Position numbers and translations under genes: made by a program. Source: UBA6019 sp035535055 (lineage in GTDB: Bacteria > Chloroflexota > Dormibacteria > Dormibacterales > Dormibacteraceae). Taken from it: 9,754 nucleotides of DNA. Under the pieces are notes generated by a model. The model was not told the origin of the DNA and did not search any database. It saw only the letters and a list, made by a program, of their open reading frames with translations. Where the stretch lies: positions 1 to 9,754 of the forward strand of contig DATLQT010000065.1 of NCBI GenBank assembly GCA_035535055.1, read 5' to 3'. This document shows positions 1 through 6,364 of this stretch, piece by piece. Every line of letters begins with the position of its first letter. Position 1 is the first letter of the stretch.

Positions 1-332
1 TCGGGAACCGCCTTGTTGAGACCTGGAGCGCCGTCGACCACCGCCAGCCAGGGCGCCCGGAGGCCACGACGGGTCAGGCCCCGTCCCATCTCCAGCCAGT
101 CTTCGTAGCGCTCCCGTAGACCCAGGCAGACGTCGAGCAGCACCCGTTCGCCCTCCACGGTGTAACCCCAGGCCACCAGCACCCCCTCCTTGGCGCCGCT
201 CGGCCGGGTCGGCAGGTAGATCGCATCCAGGAACAGAACGAGGAGCTTGACCTCGGCCAGGCTCCGGCCCCGGAAGGCCCGATAGCGGTCGCGCAACTCT
301 CGGCAGATCCGGCTGGCGGTGCTCTTGGAGAG
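1..332 (-). pseudogene. IS256-family transposase, C-terminal part (3' half of a split gene; runs off the window)
   Basis: Read on the minus strand from 329, this continues the transposase that starts at 2009. It opens with SKSTASRICRELRDRYR, the region just after the N-terminal helical domain. LFLDAIYLPTRPSGAKEGV follows, with the first catalytic Asp of the DDE triad (residue 178 of the rejoined protein), then AVVDGAPGLNKAVP, with the second Asp (residue 242). The catalytic Glu and the C-terminus lie beyond position 1. In the genome this half has no start of its own, because the IS30 element at 333-1580 separates it from residues 1-143. The reading frame is otherwise undamaged, which suggests the interruption is recent. 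Family assignment is firm. Whether the far end is intact cannot be seen. Confidence 0.88.
330..332. repeat. Left copy of 3-bp target-site duplication (GAG) flanking the IS30 element
   Basis: GAG here matches GAG at 1581-1583 on the other side of the IS30 element. IS30-family elements usually duplicate 2-3 bp. Keeping one copy and deleting 333-1580 joins ...GLGKL to SKSTASRI... in frame, which is the expected IS256 transposase sequence. A 3-bp match alone is weak evidence, and the restored frame is what supports it. Confidence 0.75.
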
Positions 333-360
333 GGCGGATTCAACCGGTCGTCGCAACACC
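333..360 (+). repeat. IS30 terminal inverted repeat, end downstream of transposase
   Basis: Aligned with the reverse complement of 1553-1580, 20 of 28 positions match. Identity is concentrated in TTCAA (339-343), GTCGT (347-351) and the inner GCAACACC (353-360). The first three outer bases do not match. The transposase stop codon lies 5 bp inside this repeat. Confidence 0.82.
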
Positions 361-364
361 TGCG

Positions 365-1528
365 TTACGCGGATTTCAATAGTAGGGCGGTGAGTGCCTC
401 GGCGGGAGTATTCCAGCCGAGTGTCTTGCGGGGACGTCCGTTCAGAGCCGCTGCAATGTCAGCAACATCTGATGCGCTGTGGATAGAGAGGTCGGTTCCT
501 TTGGGGAAGTACTGTCGGAGGAGACCGTTCGTATTCTCGTTGGTGCCGCGTTGCCATGGACTGTGGGGGTCACAGAAGTAGATCGGCAGGTCGGTAGCGA
601 TGTTCAGGTCGACGTGCTCAAGGAGCTCGAGACCTTGGTCCCAAGTCAACGAGCGTCTGAGATGAGATGGCAGGGTGAGGATGGTTGCGGCGATGACATC
701 CCGTACGGCCTCTGCCCGGTGACCGCCAGGGAGATGCAGGAGCATCGTGAAGCGGGTGGTGCGCTCGACCAACGTCCCTACGGCCGAGGCGCTGTTCTTC
801 CCGAGGATTAGGTCGCCTTCCCAGTGCCCTGGAACAGCTCGATCCGCTGCTTCGGGGGGCCGCTCACTGATCATCACCATGTTCTTGATACGTTTGCGTC
901 GGCTGTCAACACGGCGACGTGGCCAGCGCAACGCTCTCCCCGTTCGCAGGCAGACACTCAGCTCTCGCCGCAGGCCGCCGCGGCCTTGCACGTAGAGCGC
1001 CTGGTATATGGCCTCGTGCGAGACGCGCATGCCTTCATCCTCGGGGAAGTCCATCTTGATGCGCCACGCGATCTGTTCAGGACTCCAACGTTGAGCACCG
1101 CCGAGCTTGCTCTGCACGTACTCCCGGAGCGCGCCGCAGCTCGCCAGCTTGCTAGCCTTTGGCCGGCGCGACCTCCGCTCTGCGTGTGCTTGCGCGAGAC
1201 GAGCTCGGTACTGGCTATCGGAGGCCGCATTGCGTTTCAGCTCCCGGCTAATCGTCGAAGGGGAGCGGCCGAGCCTTCGCGCGATTTCGCGGACGCTGAC
1301 GTGTCCGTTCAAGACAGCGATCTCCTCTCGCTCAGTGATCGACAGGTACCGCCCGGATGGGTCGTGGAGTTCGATGGGCGTCATGCCGCCAGCTTGGCTG
1401 AACCACCGAGTGCTGACTGTCCTGGACACTCCCACCGCCCTCGCTGCAGCTTCCGTCTGCTCGCCAGCGGCGATCAACCGCCAAAACTCTCTCCTGACCT
1501 GTCTCGAAAACCCTGCACGACCAGGCAT
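365..1528 (-). CDS. IS30-family transposase
   Basis: This 387-residue DDE recombinase catalyses transposition of the surrounding element. The N-terminal part carries two DNA-binding helix-turn-helix regions. One is near residues 27-45. The other is the IS30-type SITEREEIA...REIARRLGRSPSTISRELKRN at about 63-100. The catalytic core contains GHWEGD (D239), LTWDQG (D297) and the TNEN segment (E331), giving a DD(33)E arrangement, followed by LLRQYFPKGTDL and RPRKTLGWNTPAEAL, all hallmarks of the family. Length is normal for the group. The ATG at 1528 is preceded by a GAGGTG-like ribosome site 5 bp upstream, just inside the terminal repeat. No frameshift or missing catalytic residue is seen, so activity is plausible. 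It faces the same way as the IS256 gene it interrupts. Confidence 0.96.
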   Translation of the reverse strand: MPGRAGFSRQVRREFWRLIAAGEQTEAAARAVGVSRTVSTRWFSQAGGMTPIELHDPSGRYLSITEREEIAVLNGHVSVREIARRLGRSPSTISRELKRNAASDSQYRARLAQAHAERRSRRPKASKLASCGALREYVQSKLGGAQRWSPEQIAWRIKMDFPEDEGMRVSHEAIYQALYVQGRGGLRRELSVCLRTGRALRWPRRRVDSRRKRIKNMVMISERPPEAADRAVPGHWEGDLILGKNSASAVGTLVERTTRFTMLLHLPGGHRAEAVRDVIAATILTLPSHLRRSLTWDQGLELLEHVDLNIATDLPIYFCDPHSPWQRGTNENTNGLLRQYFPKGTDLSIHSASDVADIAAALNGRPRKTLGWNTPAEALTALLLKSA

Positions 1529-1552
1529 CGCTGCACCTCACAGATAGGGCTG

Positions 1553-1580
1553 GGTGTTGCAACGACTCCTTGAACCCAAG
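1553..1580 (-). repeat. IS30 terminal inverted repeat, end upstream of transposase
   Basis: This is the partner of 333-360. Reading inward on the minus strand it has GGTTCAA near the outer edge and ends in TTGCAACACC. The transposase start codon lies 24 bp inside, so this end presumably also carries the transposase promoter, as is usual in the family. Confidence 0.82.
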
Positions 1581-1583
1581 GAG
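1581..1583. repeat. Right copy of 3-bp target-site duplication (GAG) flanking the IS30 element
   Basis: It is identical to 330-332. On the minus strand these bases are the CTC (Leu143) codon of the interrupted IS256 transposase. Confidence 0.75.
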
Positions 1584-2009
1584 CTTGCCCAGACCCGCCT
1601 CTTGGAGCAGGCTCTCGATGTCGCGGTCAGAGAGCCCGCGCACGTAGGCGCCGATGATGAGTGCCTCCAGCGGCCTGGTCCTGATCGCCGTTCGGACGTC
1701 GGGCAGGACCCGGCTGACGAAGCGGTCGGCGGTGTCGCGGAGCTGGGGCATCTGGACTTCGAGCTCGCCCTCGGCGGTCTGCACCCGCCGCGGCCGAACC
1801 CCGTTCCGCAAGCCCCGGGCTTCCTGCGTCCGCTCGTAGCGGGCGCGGCCCAGGTAGTCGGCAACCTCCTCCTCGACGGCTCGCTGGAGCACCAGTCGGG
1901 CTCCCAGCCGGCCGACCTCGGCCAACTGCTCCGAGTCGCCGAGCCCCTCGCTCAGCAATTCATCGATGGCCGCCTCCAAGGCGGCGCTGGGCGCTACTCT
2001 CTTCTTCAC
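1581..2009 (-). pseudogene. IS256-family transposase, N-terminal part (5' half of a split gene)
   Basis: This covers residues 1-143 of a mutator-type transposase. It begins with an amphipathic helical region (EAAIDELLSEG...), then the hallmark run YLGRARYERTQEARGLRNG, the ELEVQMPQLRD strand, FVSRVLPDV and ALIIGAYVRGLSDRDIESLL, ending GLGKL at the IS30 insertion. It starts with GTG at 2009, chosen because the protein begins there with the usual KKR-type N-terminus and a GGAGGA site lies 7 bp upstream. Translation continues into the IS30 end for about 20 codons before losing meaning. The matching C-terminal half is at 1-332. The truncated N-terminal domain might still bind the element's ends, but it lacks all catalytic residues. 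Confidence 0.9.
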
Positions 2010-2016
2010 GGCGTAG

Positions 2017-2022
2017 TCCTCC
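2017..2022 (-). promoter_or_regulatory. Ribosome binding site for the IS256 transposase (GGAGGA)
   Basis: GGAGGA on the minus strand lies 7 bp before the GTG at 2009. It decides the start of the split transposase, since no ATG gives a family-like N-terminus. Confidence 0.7.
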
Positions 2023-2059
2023 AGTGGTGGTTTTCCAGACCTGCCAACGGAGACTACGT

Positions 2060-2092
2060 CGTTTCACTTTTACAGCACCTGGGGGACGCGAC
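2060..2092 (-). repeat. Probable right terminal repeat of the IS256-type element
   Basis: On the minus strand this reads GGTGCTGTAAAAGTGAAACG going inward. The GTAAAAGT core matches the inner part of the classic IS256 inverted repeat (ending GTGTAAAAGT). The partner repeat lies off the left edge, so the repeat cannot be confirmed by comparison and its outer limit is uncertain. Confidence 0.5.
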
Positions 2093-3265
2093 CTCTGCGT
2101 GGTGGACGAAAGCGGCAAGGTACTCGGTAAGGGACGAGTCCCCGACGGTCTCGAGGGCGTTCGCCGAATCCACGAGTTGGTCGGCATCCACGCCGCAAGG
2201 GCTGAGCAGGTGGTAGTCGGCATAGAGACCGACCGCGGCCTCCTGGTGGGGGCGCTGCTGGCCGCGGGATATCAGGTCTACGCAATCAATCCGCTCTCAG
2301 CCAGCCGTTACCGAGAGCGGCATGTGACCTCGCGGGCGAAGTCAGACCCCGGCGATGCCAAGATGCTCGCCAACCTGGTTCGAACTGACCGCCACAACCA
2401 TCGCGAGGTGGCCGGCGACTCCGAACTGGCCGAGGCCGTCAAGGTATTGGCACGCAGCCATCAGGACCTGGTCTGGTCGAGGCTGCGTTTCGTGAACCGG
2501 CTCCGCAACACGCTCCGGGAGTTCTACCCCGCCGCCCTGGAGGCGTTCGGGACCGACCTCGACTCGCCAGATGCGCTGGCGGTTCTGGAACGGGCGCCAA
2601 CTCCCTGGCAGGGTCGCCAGCTCTCGCTGGCAAAGATTGCCGGCGCTCTTCGCAAGGGCGGACGCGAGCGAAATATTGAAGTCCGGGCGGGCCAGATCCA
2701 GGCCGCCCTTCGCTCCGAGCAGCTGCAGGCGGCTCCGAAGGTGGCCAGCGCCTACGGATTCGTCGTCAAGAGCAGCGTTGCCATCCTCGCCAACATGAAC
2801 CGCGAGCTCGCCCAACTCGAAAGCGAGCTCTCCAAAAGTTTTAAGGGACACCCGGACGCCGAGATCTACCTGAGTCTGCCCGGACTTGGCACCGTCCTCA
2901 GCGCCCGGGTGATGGCCGAGTTCGGTGATGACCCGAACCGCTTCGACCATCCTAAATCGCGCAAGGCCTACGCCGGAACAGCGCCCATCACCAAAGCCTC
3001 AGGCACCCGGCAGGTCGTCCTCGCACGAGTCGCCCGCAATCGTCGGCTCGCCGACGCCTGCTACCTGTGGGCCTTCTCCAGTCTTACCCGCTCAATCGGA
3101 GCCCGCCGCTACTACGACCTCCTTCGTGGCCGTGGCCAGACACATCACCAGGCGCTACGCGCGCTTGCCAACCGCTGGGTCGGCATCCTCCACGGCTGTC
3201 TTCGCTACCGCTCAACCTATTCCGAGACCATCGCCTGGCCGACTCCCCTCCAGGTCGCCGCTTGA
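2093..3265 (+). pseudogene. IS110-family transposase, 5'-truncated
   Basis: IS110 transposases combine an N-terminal RuvC-like DEDD domain with a C-terminal Tnp domain carrying a catalytic serine. An open frame runs from GTG 2024, but family-like sequence begins only near 2093 with DLCVVDESGKVL. The usual start, a G-(I/L)-D-W segment with the first catalytic Asp, is absent, and about 22 preceding codons read through the IS256 end. The rest is excellent: GIETDRG (E68 of the open frame), AKSDPGDAK (D108, D111), then LPGLGTVLSARV, the helix-hairpin region, and APITKASG with the probable catalytic Ser326. It ends with HHQALRALANRWVGILHGCL and AWPTPLQ, as in intact relatives. Loss of the first Asp and of the left end, where IS110-group elements encode their bridge RNA, should make this copy inactive. 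Confidence 0.85.
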
Positions 3266-3285
3266 CATTTCCAGCCGTGGGATGT

Positions 3286-4044
3286 CTAGATCGCCAGTCG
3301 GTAGCGGAGCTCGGCGAGGGTCTCCCCGAAAGGCTCGGCGAGCGAAGCCTGAGCCAGCTCCCGGTGGAGTGCCCGAAGGCGGGGCGGCAGCAGCCGGATG
3401 AACTCGGTCCGAGCCTCCTGCGGACCTGCGACCAGGAGTACGCGGTAGAAGCCGTCGGCCTCGCGGTCGACCAGCTCGACGACCCGCTCCAGGTTGTGGC
3501 TGGCCCGGTTCTCCGCCTTGCGCTGGTTGCCGGCCGCCGAGCTGCCCCCGGCCCGGCTGTGCTTGACCTCTTCCCCTTCCAGTTCGGCCACCGGCAGCAG
3601 CTCGCCGAGGATCGCTGCCAGAACCCGCGCCTTCTCCTTGTCGACAACGACAACCAGGGCGGGCGGACGGGCCTCGAGGAGGCGGTCGATGGGTGCCAGC
3701 AACGGCGCGCCCACCTCGAGCCGCGCCACGGGAGGTTCCGATAGCCGGATCAGGGCCAGGACACCGGCCTCCTCGCAGCTGAACGCGACGAGGCCATCGC
3801 AGCCAGCCGGGCGCTCAGTCTCCAGCCGGTGCTGGATGCGCGGCAGTTCGGTGCCGACGACCTCGCGCTCGTCCTCGGACAAGCGTTCCCGATAGCGCTT
3901 GACCAGGTCCTGCAGCAGTGCGCTGTAGTAGCGCTCGTCGTAGCCCTCCCGACGCACCGGCAGGTAGATGGTGAGGGCCCGTTCGCTGCTCAGTAAGCGC
4001 AAGCGGGCGAGGAGCTGTTGCAGCCTTCGCGCCTGGTCATCCAT
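3286..4044 (-). CDS. baeRF/Vms1-type eRF1-like protein, possibly C-terminally truncated
   Basis: The 252 residues match the bacterial/archaeal eRF1-like (baeRF) group, relatives of peptidyl-tRNA hydrolases such as Vms1/ANKZF1 that act at the ribosomal A/P site. Visible parts are an N-terminal helical region with LTIYLPVRREGYDERYY (24-40), a beta-rich middle domain (GLVAFSCEEAGVLALIRL, then PALVVVVDKEKARVL), and the catalytic-loop equivalent GGSSAAGNQRKAENR (166-180), which stands where eRF1 has GGQ. A third-domain start, YRVLLVAGPQEARTEFIRLLP, follows. Family members usually run about 350-380 residues, and this one stops at YRLAI, 20 bp from the IS110 transposase stop, so the last ~100 residues may have been lost to the insertion. 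ATG 4044 was chosen over TTG 4068 because family-like sequence starts there. Function is inferred, with ribosome rescue or hibernation most likely. Confidence 0.75.
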   Translation of the reverse strand: MDDQARRLQQLLARLRLLSSERALTIYLPVRREGYDERYYSALLQDLVKRYRERLSEDEREVVGTELPRIQHRLETERPAGCDGLVAFSCEEAGVLALIRLSEPPVARLEVGAPLLAPIDRLLEARPPALVVVVDKEKARVLAAILGELLPVAELEGEEVKHSRAGGSSAAGNQRKAENRASHNLERVVELVDREADGFYRVLLVAGPQEARTEFIRLLPPRLRALHRELAQASLAEPFGETLAELRYRLAI

Positions 4045-4155
4045 CTCGGCACCAAGTCTCGACCTCAACGGCGCCGGCCAGAAGTGGCCAAGGACTCTCC
4101 CCGACAGGACCGCACGGCTCTACTGCCGCTGGCCCCGGGCTGCTTCGGTAGATGC
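4045..4155. promoter_or_regulatory. Divergent intergenic region between the baeRF-like gene and lemA
   Basis: These 111 bp separate two divergent starts, so they must hold both promoters unless transcription enters from further off. No convincing -35/-10 pair could be read on either strand. A small inverted repeat, GGCC-AGAAGT-GGCC, lies at 4077-4090. Neither gene has a strong Shine-Dalgarno match. Confidence 0.4.
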
Positions 4156-4725
4156 ATGCAGACATGGCTGATCGTCCTGGCGGTGATCCTGGTCCTGGCC
4201 GGCGCGGGGCTGGCCCTCCTTTACAACGGTTTCGTTCGCGGCCGGCAGCGCGTCACCGAAGCTTGGTCGGACATCGACGTCGAGCTGAAGCGTCGCCACG
4301 ACCTGATCCCCAACCTGGTGGAGACGGTCAAGGGTTACGCCGCGCACGAGCGGAGGGTCTTCGAGCAGGTCACCAAGGCCCGCGCCGACGCGATCGCGGC
4401 TGGTGCTGGCACTCCCGAGCAGCGGGGACCGGCGGAGGGCGCGCTGACCGGTGCCCTGCGCTCGCTTTTCGCGGTGGCCGAGGCCTACCCGCAGCTTCAG
4501 GCGGTCCAGGAGTTCAAGAACCTTTCCGAGAATCTGACCGCAACCGAGGACAAGATCCAGTACGCGCGGCGGTTCTACAACGGTCAGGTGCGCGACTACA
4601 ACACTTCGCTGCAGACCTTCCCCGGCAACCTGATAGCAGGGCCCTTCGGCTTCCGCAGTTTCGGCTTCTTCGAGCTCACCGAACCCGCCGAACGGGAAGT
4701 GCCGCAGGTCCAGTTCACAGCCTGA
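4156..4725 (+). CDS. lemA: LemA family protein
   Basis: This 189-residue protein fits the usual LemA length. An N-terminal membrane helix (residues 3-23, WLIVLAVILVLAGAGLALLYN) has almost no residues before it, so the N-terminus is probably outside and the long helical bundle follows it. Family signatures are RVTEAWSDIDVELKRRHDLIPNLVETVKGY-type sequence (32-61), with the conserved ASP-rich and RRHDLIPNLV core, then KNLSENLTATEDKIQYARRFYN (121-142) and the C-terminal NTSLQTFPGNLIAG. Start ATG 4156 was chosen because it begins directly at the membrane helix. An out-of-frame ATG lies 4 bp upstream. The biochemical role of LemA is not firmly established. In many bacteria it sits next to the HtpX protease, as here with a 12-bp gap. 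Confidence 0.95.
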   Translation: MQTWLIVLAVILVLAGAGLALLYNGFVRGRQRVTEAWSDIDVELKRRHDLIPNLVETVKGYAAHERRVFEQVTKARADAIAAGAGTPEQRGPAEGALTGALRSLFAVAEAYPQLQAVQEFKNLSENLTATEDKIQYARRFYNGQVRDYNTSLQTFPGNLIAGPFGFRSFGFFELTEPAEREVPQVQFTA

Positions 4726-4737
4726 AGTCTCGGCAAA

Positions 4738-5682
4738 ATGGAAATCGGTTCACGGCAGGCACCGGCGAGCCCGGGCGGCGGGGAGCTGAACGTCTACGGA
4801 GCGATCGCCTCCAACCGCCGTAGGACGGTGCTTCTGGTTGGCTTCTTCCTGGTCCTCACGACCGCGCTCGGTTACCTGCTGGGAGAGATCTTCTGGCCCG
4901 GCAGCGGCCTCTACGTGGTTCCGCTTGCGTTCGCAATCGCGGCGGTGGCCGCCGCCGCCTCCTACTACGCCGGCGACCGGGTCGTCCTCGGCCTCTCCCA
5001 CGCGGTCGAGGTCGACGAGGCGCGGGCACCCGAGCTGTTCCACGTCGTCGACGCCCTGGCGACCGGGGCCGGCATCCCGCGGCCGCGGATCTTCATCATC
5101 GAGGACCATTCACCGAACGCTTTCGCGACCGGCCGCGATCCCGCCCATGCCTCGGTCGCGATTACCTCAGGTCTGCTCACAAAGCTCAACCGCAGCGAGT
5201 TGGAGGGGGTCCTCGCGCACGAGCTGTCGCACGTCCGCAACCGCGACACCCGGCTGATGCTGGTGGTCGCAGTTCTGCTCGGGATGGCGGCGCTGATCTC
5301 CGACCTGATGCTGCGCTCGATGTGGTTCGGAGGCGGTCGCCGCTCCCGCCAGCAGGGCGTCATCGGGCTCGTGCTGCTGGTGGCGGGTCTGGTCCTGGCC
5401 ATCCTTGCCCCCCTCATCGCCCAGCTCGTCCGGCTGGCGATCTCTCGCCAGCGCGAGTATCTCGCTGACGCCTCCGGCGCCCTGCTGACACGCTTTCCGG
5501 CCGCCCTGGCCAGCGCCCTTCGCAAGATCGCCTCCGACCCGACCCCGCTTGCCACGGCCAACCAGGCGACGGCGCCCCTCTACTTCGCCAACCCGCTCGA
5601 GAAGCGCCACCGCTGGCTGGACTCGGCCTTCGACACCCACCCACCGATCGAGGACCGGATCCGCCGCCTCGAGTCGATGTGA
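4738..5682 (+). CDS. htpX: HtpX-type membrane zinc metalloprotease (peptidase family M48)
   Basis: This 314-residue integral membrane protease degrades misfolded membrane proteins in envelope quality control. The zinc site is complete: HELSH at 161-165 (ligands H161 and H165, catalytic E162) and the third ligand E240 in QREYLADASGA. The substrate-binding-edge motif PNAFATG is at 126-132 and the C-terminal FDTHPPIEDRI at 298-308. Four hydrophobic segments are visible: about 30-50, 58-78, 172-192 and 208-232. The active site faces the cytoplasm in the family. The ATG at 4738 lies 12 bp after the lemA stop, with no strong Shine-Dalgarno match, so the pair is probably cotranscribed and perhaps translationally coupled. 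The convergent hairpin at 5692-5727 lies just downstream. The N-terminal 27 residues before the first membrane segment are longer than in E. coli HtpX. Confidence 0.96.
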   Translation: MEIGSRQAPASPGGGELNVYGAIASNRRRTVLLVGFFLVLTTALGYLLGEIFWPGSGLYVVPLAFAIAAVAAAASYYAGDRVVLGLSHAVEVDEARAPELFHVVDALATGAGIPRPRIFIIEDHSPNAFATGRDPAHASVAITSGLLTKLNRSELEGVLAHELSHVRNRDTRLMLVVAVLLGMAALISDLMLRSMWFGGGRRSRQQGVIGLVLLVAGLVLAILAPLIAQLVRLAISRQREYLADASGALLTRFPAALASALRKIASDPTPLATANQATAPLYFANPLEKRHRWLDSAFDTHPPIEDRIRRLESM

Positions 5683-5691
5683 ACGGAGTCG

Positions 5692-5727
5692 GGTGCCGGG
5701 CGGCCGCGTTGCGGCGCACCCGGCACC
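5692..5727. terminator. Two-tier hairpin between convergent genes, probable bidirectional terminator
   Basis: GGTGCCGGG (5692-5700) pairs perfectly with CCCGGCACC (5719-5727). Inside it, GCCGC (5703-5707) pairs with GCGGC (5711-5715) around a GTT loop. It lies 10 bp after the htpX stop and 13 bp before the stop of the opposing gene. No T-run follows on either strand, so it is not a textbook intrinsic terminator, but placement and stability fit a shared transcript end in a high-GC genome. Confidence 0.55.
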
Positions 5728-5739
5728 AGGTGATTCGGA

Positions 5740-6191
5740 CTAGGAGGCTATCTTGACCGCGCGCTTGCGGGGAGCCCGGTGCGCGGGAGCGGCGTGCACG
5801 CCCACATGGGCCTTGGGGCGTGCCTTGTGAGCGGTGGGGTGACCGCCTCGACCAAGCCGCGGAGCAGCTTGCGCTGGGTCTCGACGACGCGCTCGGCGAG
5901 GCCGTAAGCGGATGAGACCGCGACGGCTGCCGAGGAGTGCGGCTTGGCTCCCTTGCGCGGCGTGGGAGTGACGCCTTCCAGGAGCGGCACCAGCGCCTCC
6001 CGCTGGGACGTCAGGGTCCGCGCTGCGAAGAGCAGTGCGCTGTCGACCATGTCCTCCGGCGCCGGGACGCGCTCCACGGCCTTGGTGGCAGCGCCGATGA
6101 ATGCCTTCTCGTCGTTCGCGATCTCGTTCCACGTTTCATCGAGAGGACGCTTGGTCGTCGGGTTGCTGGTCCGTCTCTTTGCCTTTGCCAT
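5740..6191 (-). pseudogene. Unrecognised protein with basic C-terminal tail, apparent single-base frameshift
   Basis: The family was not recognised. From ATG 6191, with AAGGAG 10 bp upstream, it encodes MAKAKRRTSNP, a helical stretch (LDETWNEIANDEKAFIGAA), then VDSALLFAARTLTSQREALVPLLEG and SAYGLAERVVETQRKLLRGLVEAVTP, which looks amphipathic. In the starting frame it would end at 5748 with an uncharacteristic PRPMWACTPLPRTG tail (147 residues). Adding one base to the G-run at 5836-5839 (C-run on the coding strand) instead gives VTPTAHKARPK...HRAPRKRAVKIAS and a stop at 5740, 150 residues. The second version has higher G/C third positions and an Ala/Lys/Pro/His-rich tail like histone H1-type nucleoid proteins, so it is preferred. 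The middle helices are faintly phasin-like. No function is claimed. Confidence 0.55.
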
Positions 6192-6364
6192 TGGGTGCCT
6201 ACTCCTTCCACTTCTAGTTCAACCTGGGTCCGGCGGCCCCATGGCCGCCCGCCGAAAACCCTTTCGTCTTCCACTCTCTCGCGGCCGCCGACCAGCGGCC
6301 AGAGGCGCTCGACCCACCGGCCTGGTAACGTGCGTTCGGCCGAAATCACGGTCTCGGGGCGGGA
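6192..6364. promoter_or_regulatory. Upstream region of the 6191 gene with a Shine-Dalgarno and hairpin
   Basis: These 173 bp separate two minus-strand genes. On the minus strand AAGGAG (6202-6207) serves the ATG at 6191. Further upstream, GGCGGCC (6232-6238) and GGCCGCC (6243-6249) form a perfect 7-bp stem with a CCAT loop, which would lie in the leader of the 6191 gene or near its promoter. No clear -35/-10 pair was read. The rest holds no coding sequence that could be supported. Confidence 0.4.

Larger units (their letters stand above)
333..1580 (-). mobile_element. Complete IS30-family insertion sequence, 1248 bp
   Basis: The element is bounded by imperfect 28-bp terminal inverted repeats (333-360 and 1553-1580), flanked by a 3-bp GAG duplication, and almost filled by one transposase gene (365-1528, minus strand). 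The repeats follow the IS30 layout, GRTTCAA near the outer edge and GCAACACC at the inner edge, resembling the ends of E. coli IS30. It interrupts an IS256-family transposase between residues 143 and 144. With intact ends and an intact transposase carrying a full DDE triad, it could still be mobile. Position 1580 as the right edge was chosen from the repaired host reading frame and matches the expected repeat length. Confidence 0.88.
1..2090 (-). mobile_element. IS256-family (mutator-type) element, partial and interrupted by an IS30 element
   Basis: The element consists of the two halves of one IS256-family transposase gene, at 1-332 and 1581-2009, plus an upstream non-coding end reaching about 2080-2095. 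The left terminus lies outside the window. The right end contains CACTTTTACAGC at 2066-2077, the complement of a GTAAAAGT-type motif like the inner end of the IS256 terminal repeat. The sequence just to its right (from about 2093) is IS110 transposase coding sequence, so the element probably landed in that gene. The exact right boundary is uncertain by about 10 bp. No target duplication can be checked because only one end is visible. Confidence 0.75.

Noticed and set aside
824..1573. Long plus-strand open frame (249 codons) opposite the IS30 transposase
   Set aside because: It lies antisense to an intact, clearly recognisable transposase, has no family-like motifs and no ribosome site. Long antisense frames are expected in high-GC coding DNA.
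2085..2098. A frameshifted native IS110 N-terminus (STWG in another frame) instead of an IS256 junction
   Set aside because: A one-base change would give FYSTWGRDLC, but the required catalytic Asp would still be Thr, and the upstream sequence matches an IS256-type end motif and the transposase leader. Junction truncation explains more, though an alignment would settle it.
2342..2950. Minus-strand open frame (202 codons) opposite the IS110 gene
   Set aside because: It is a shadow of a conserved transposase, with no recognisable domain and no start context.
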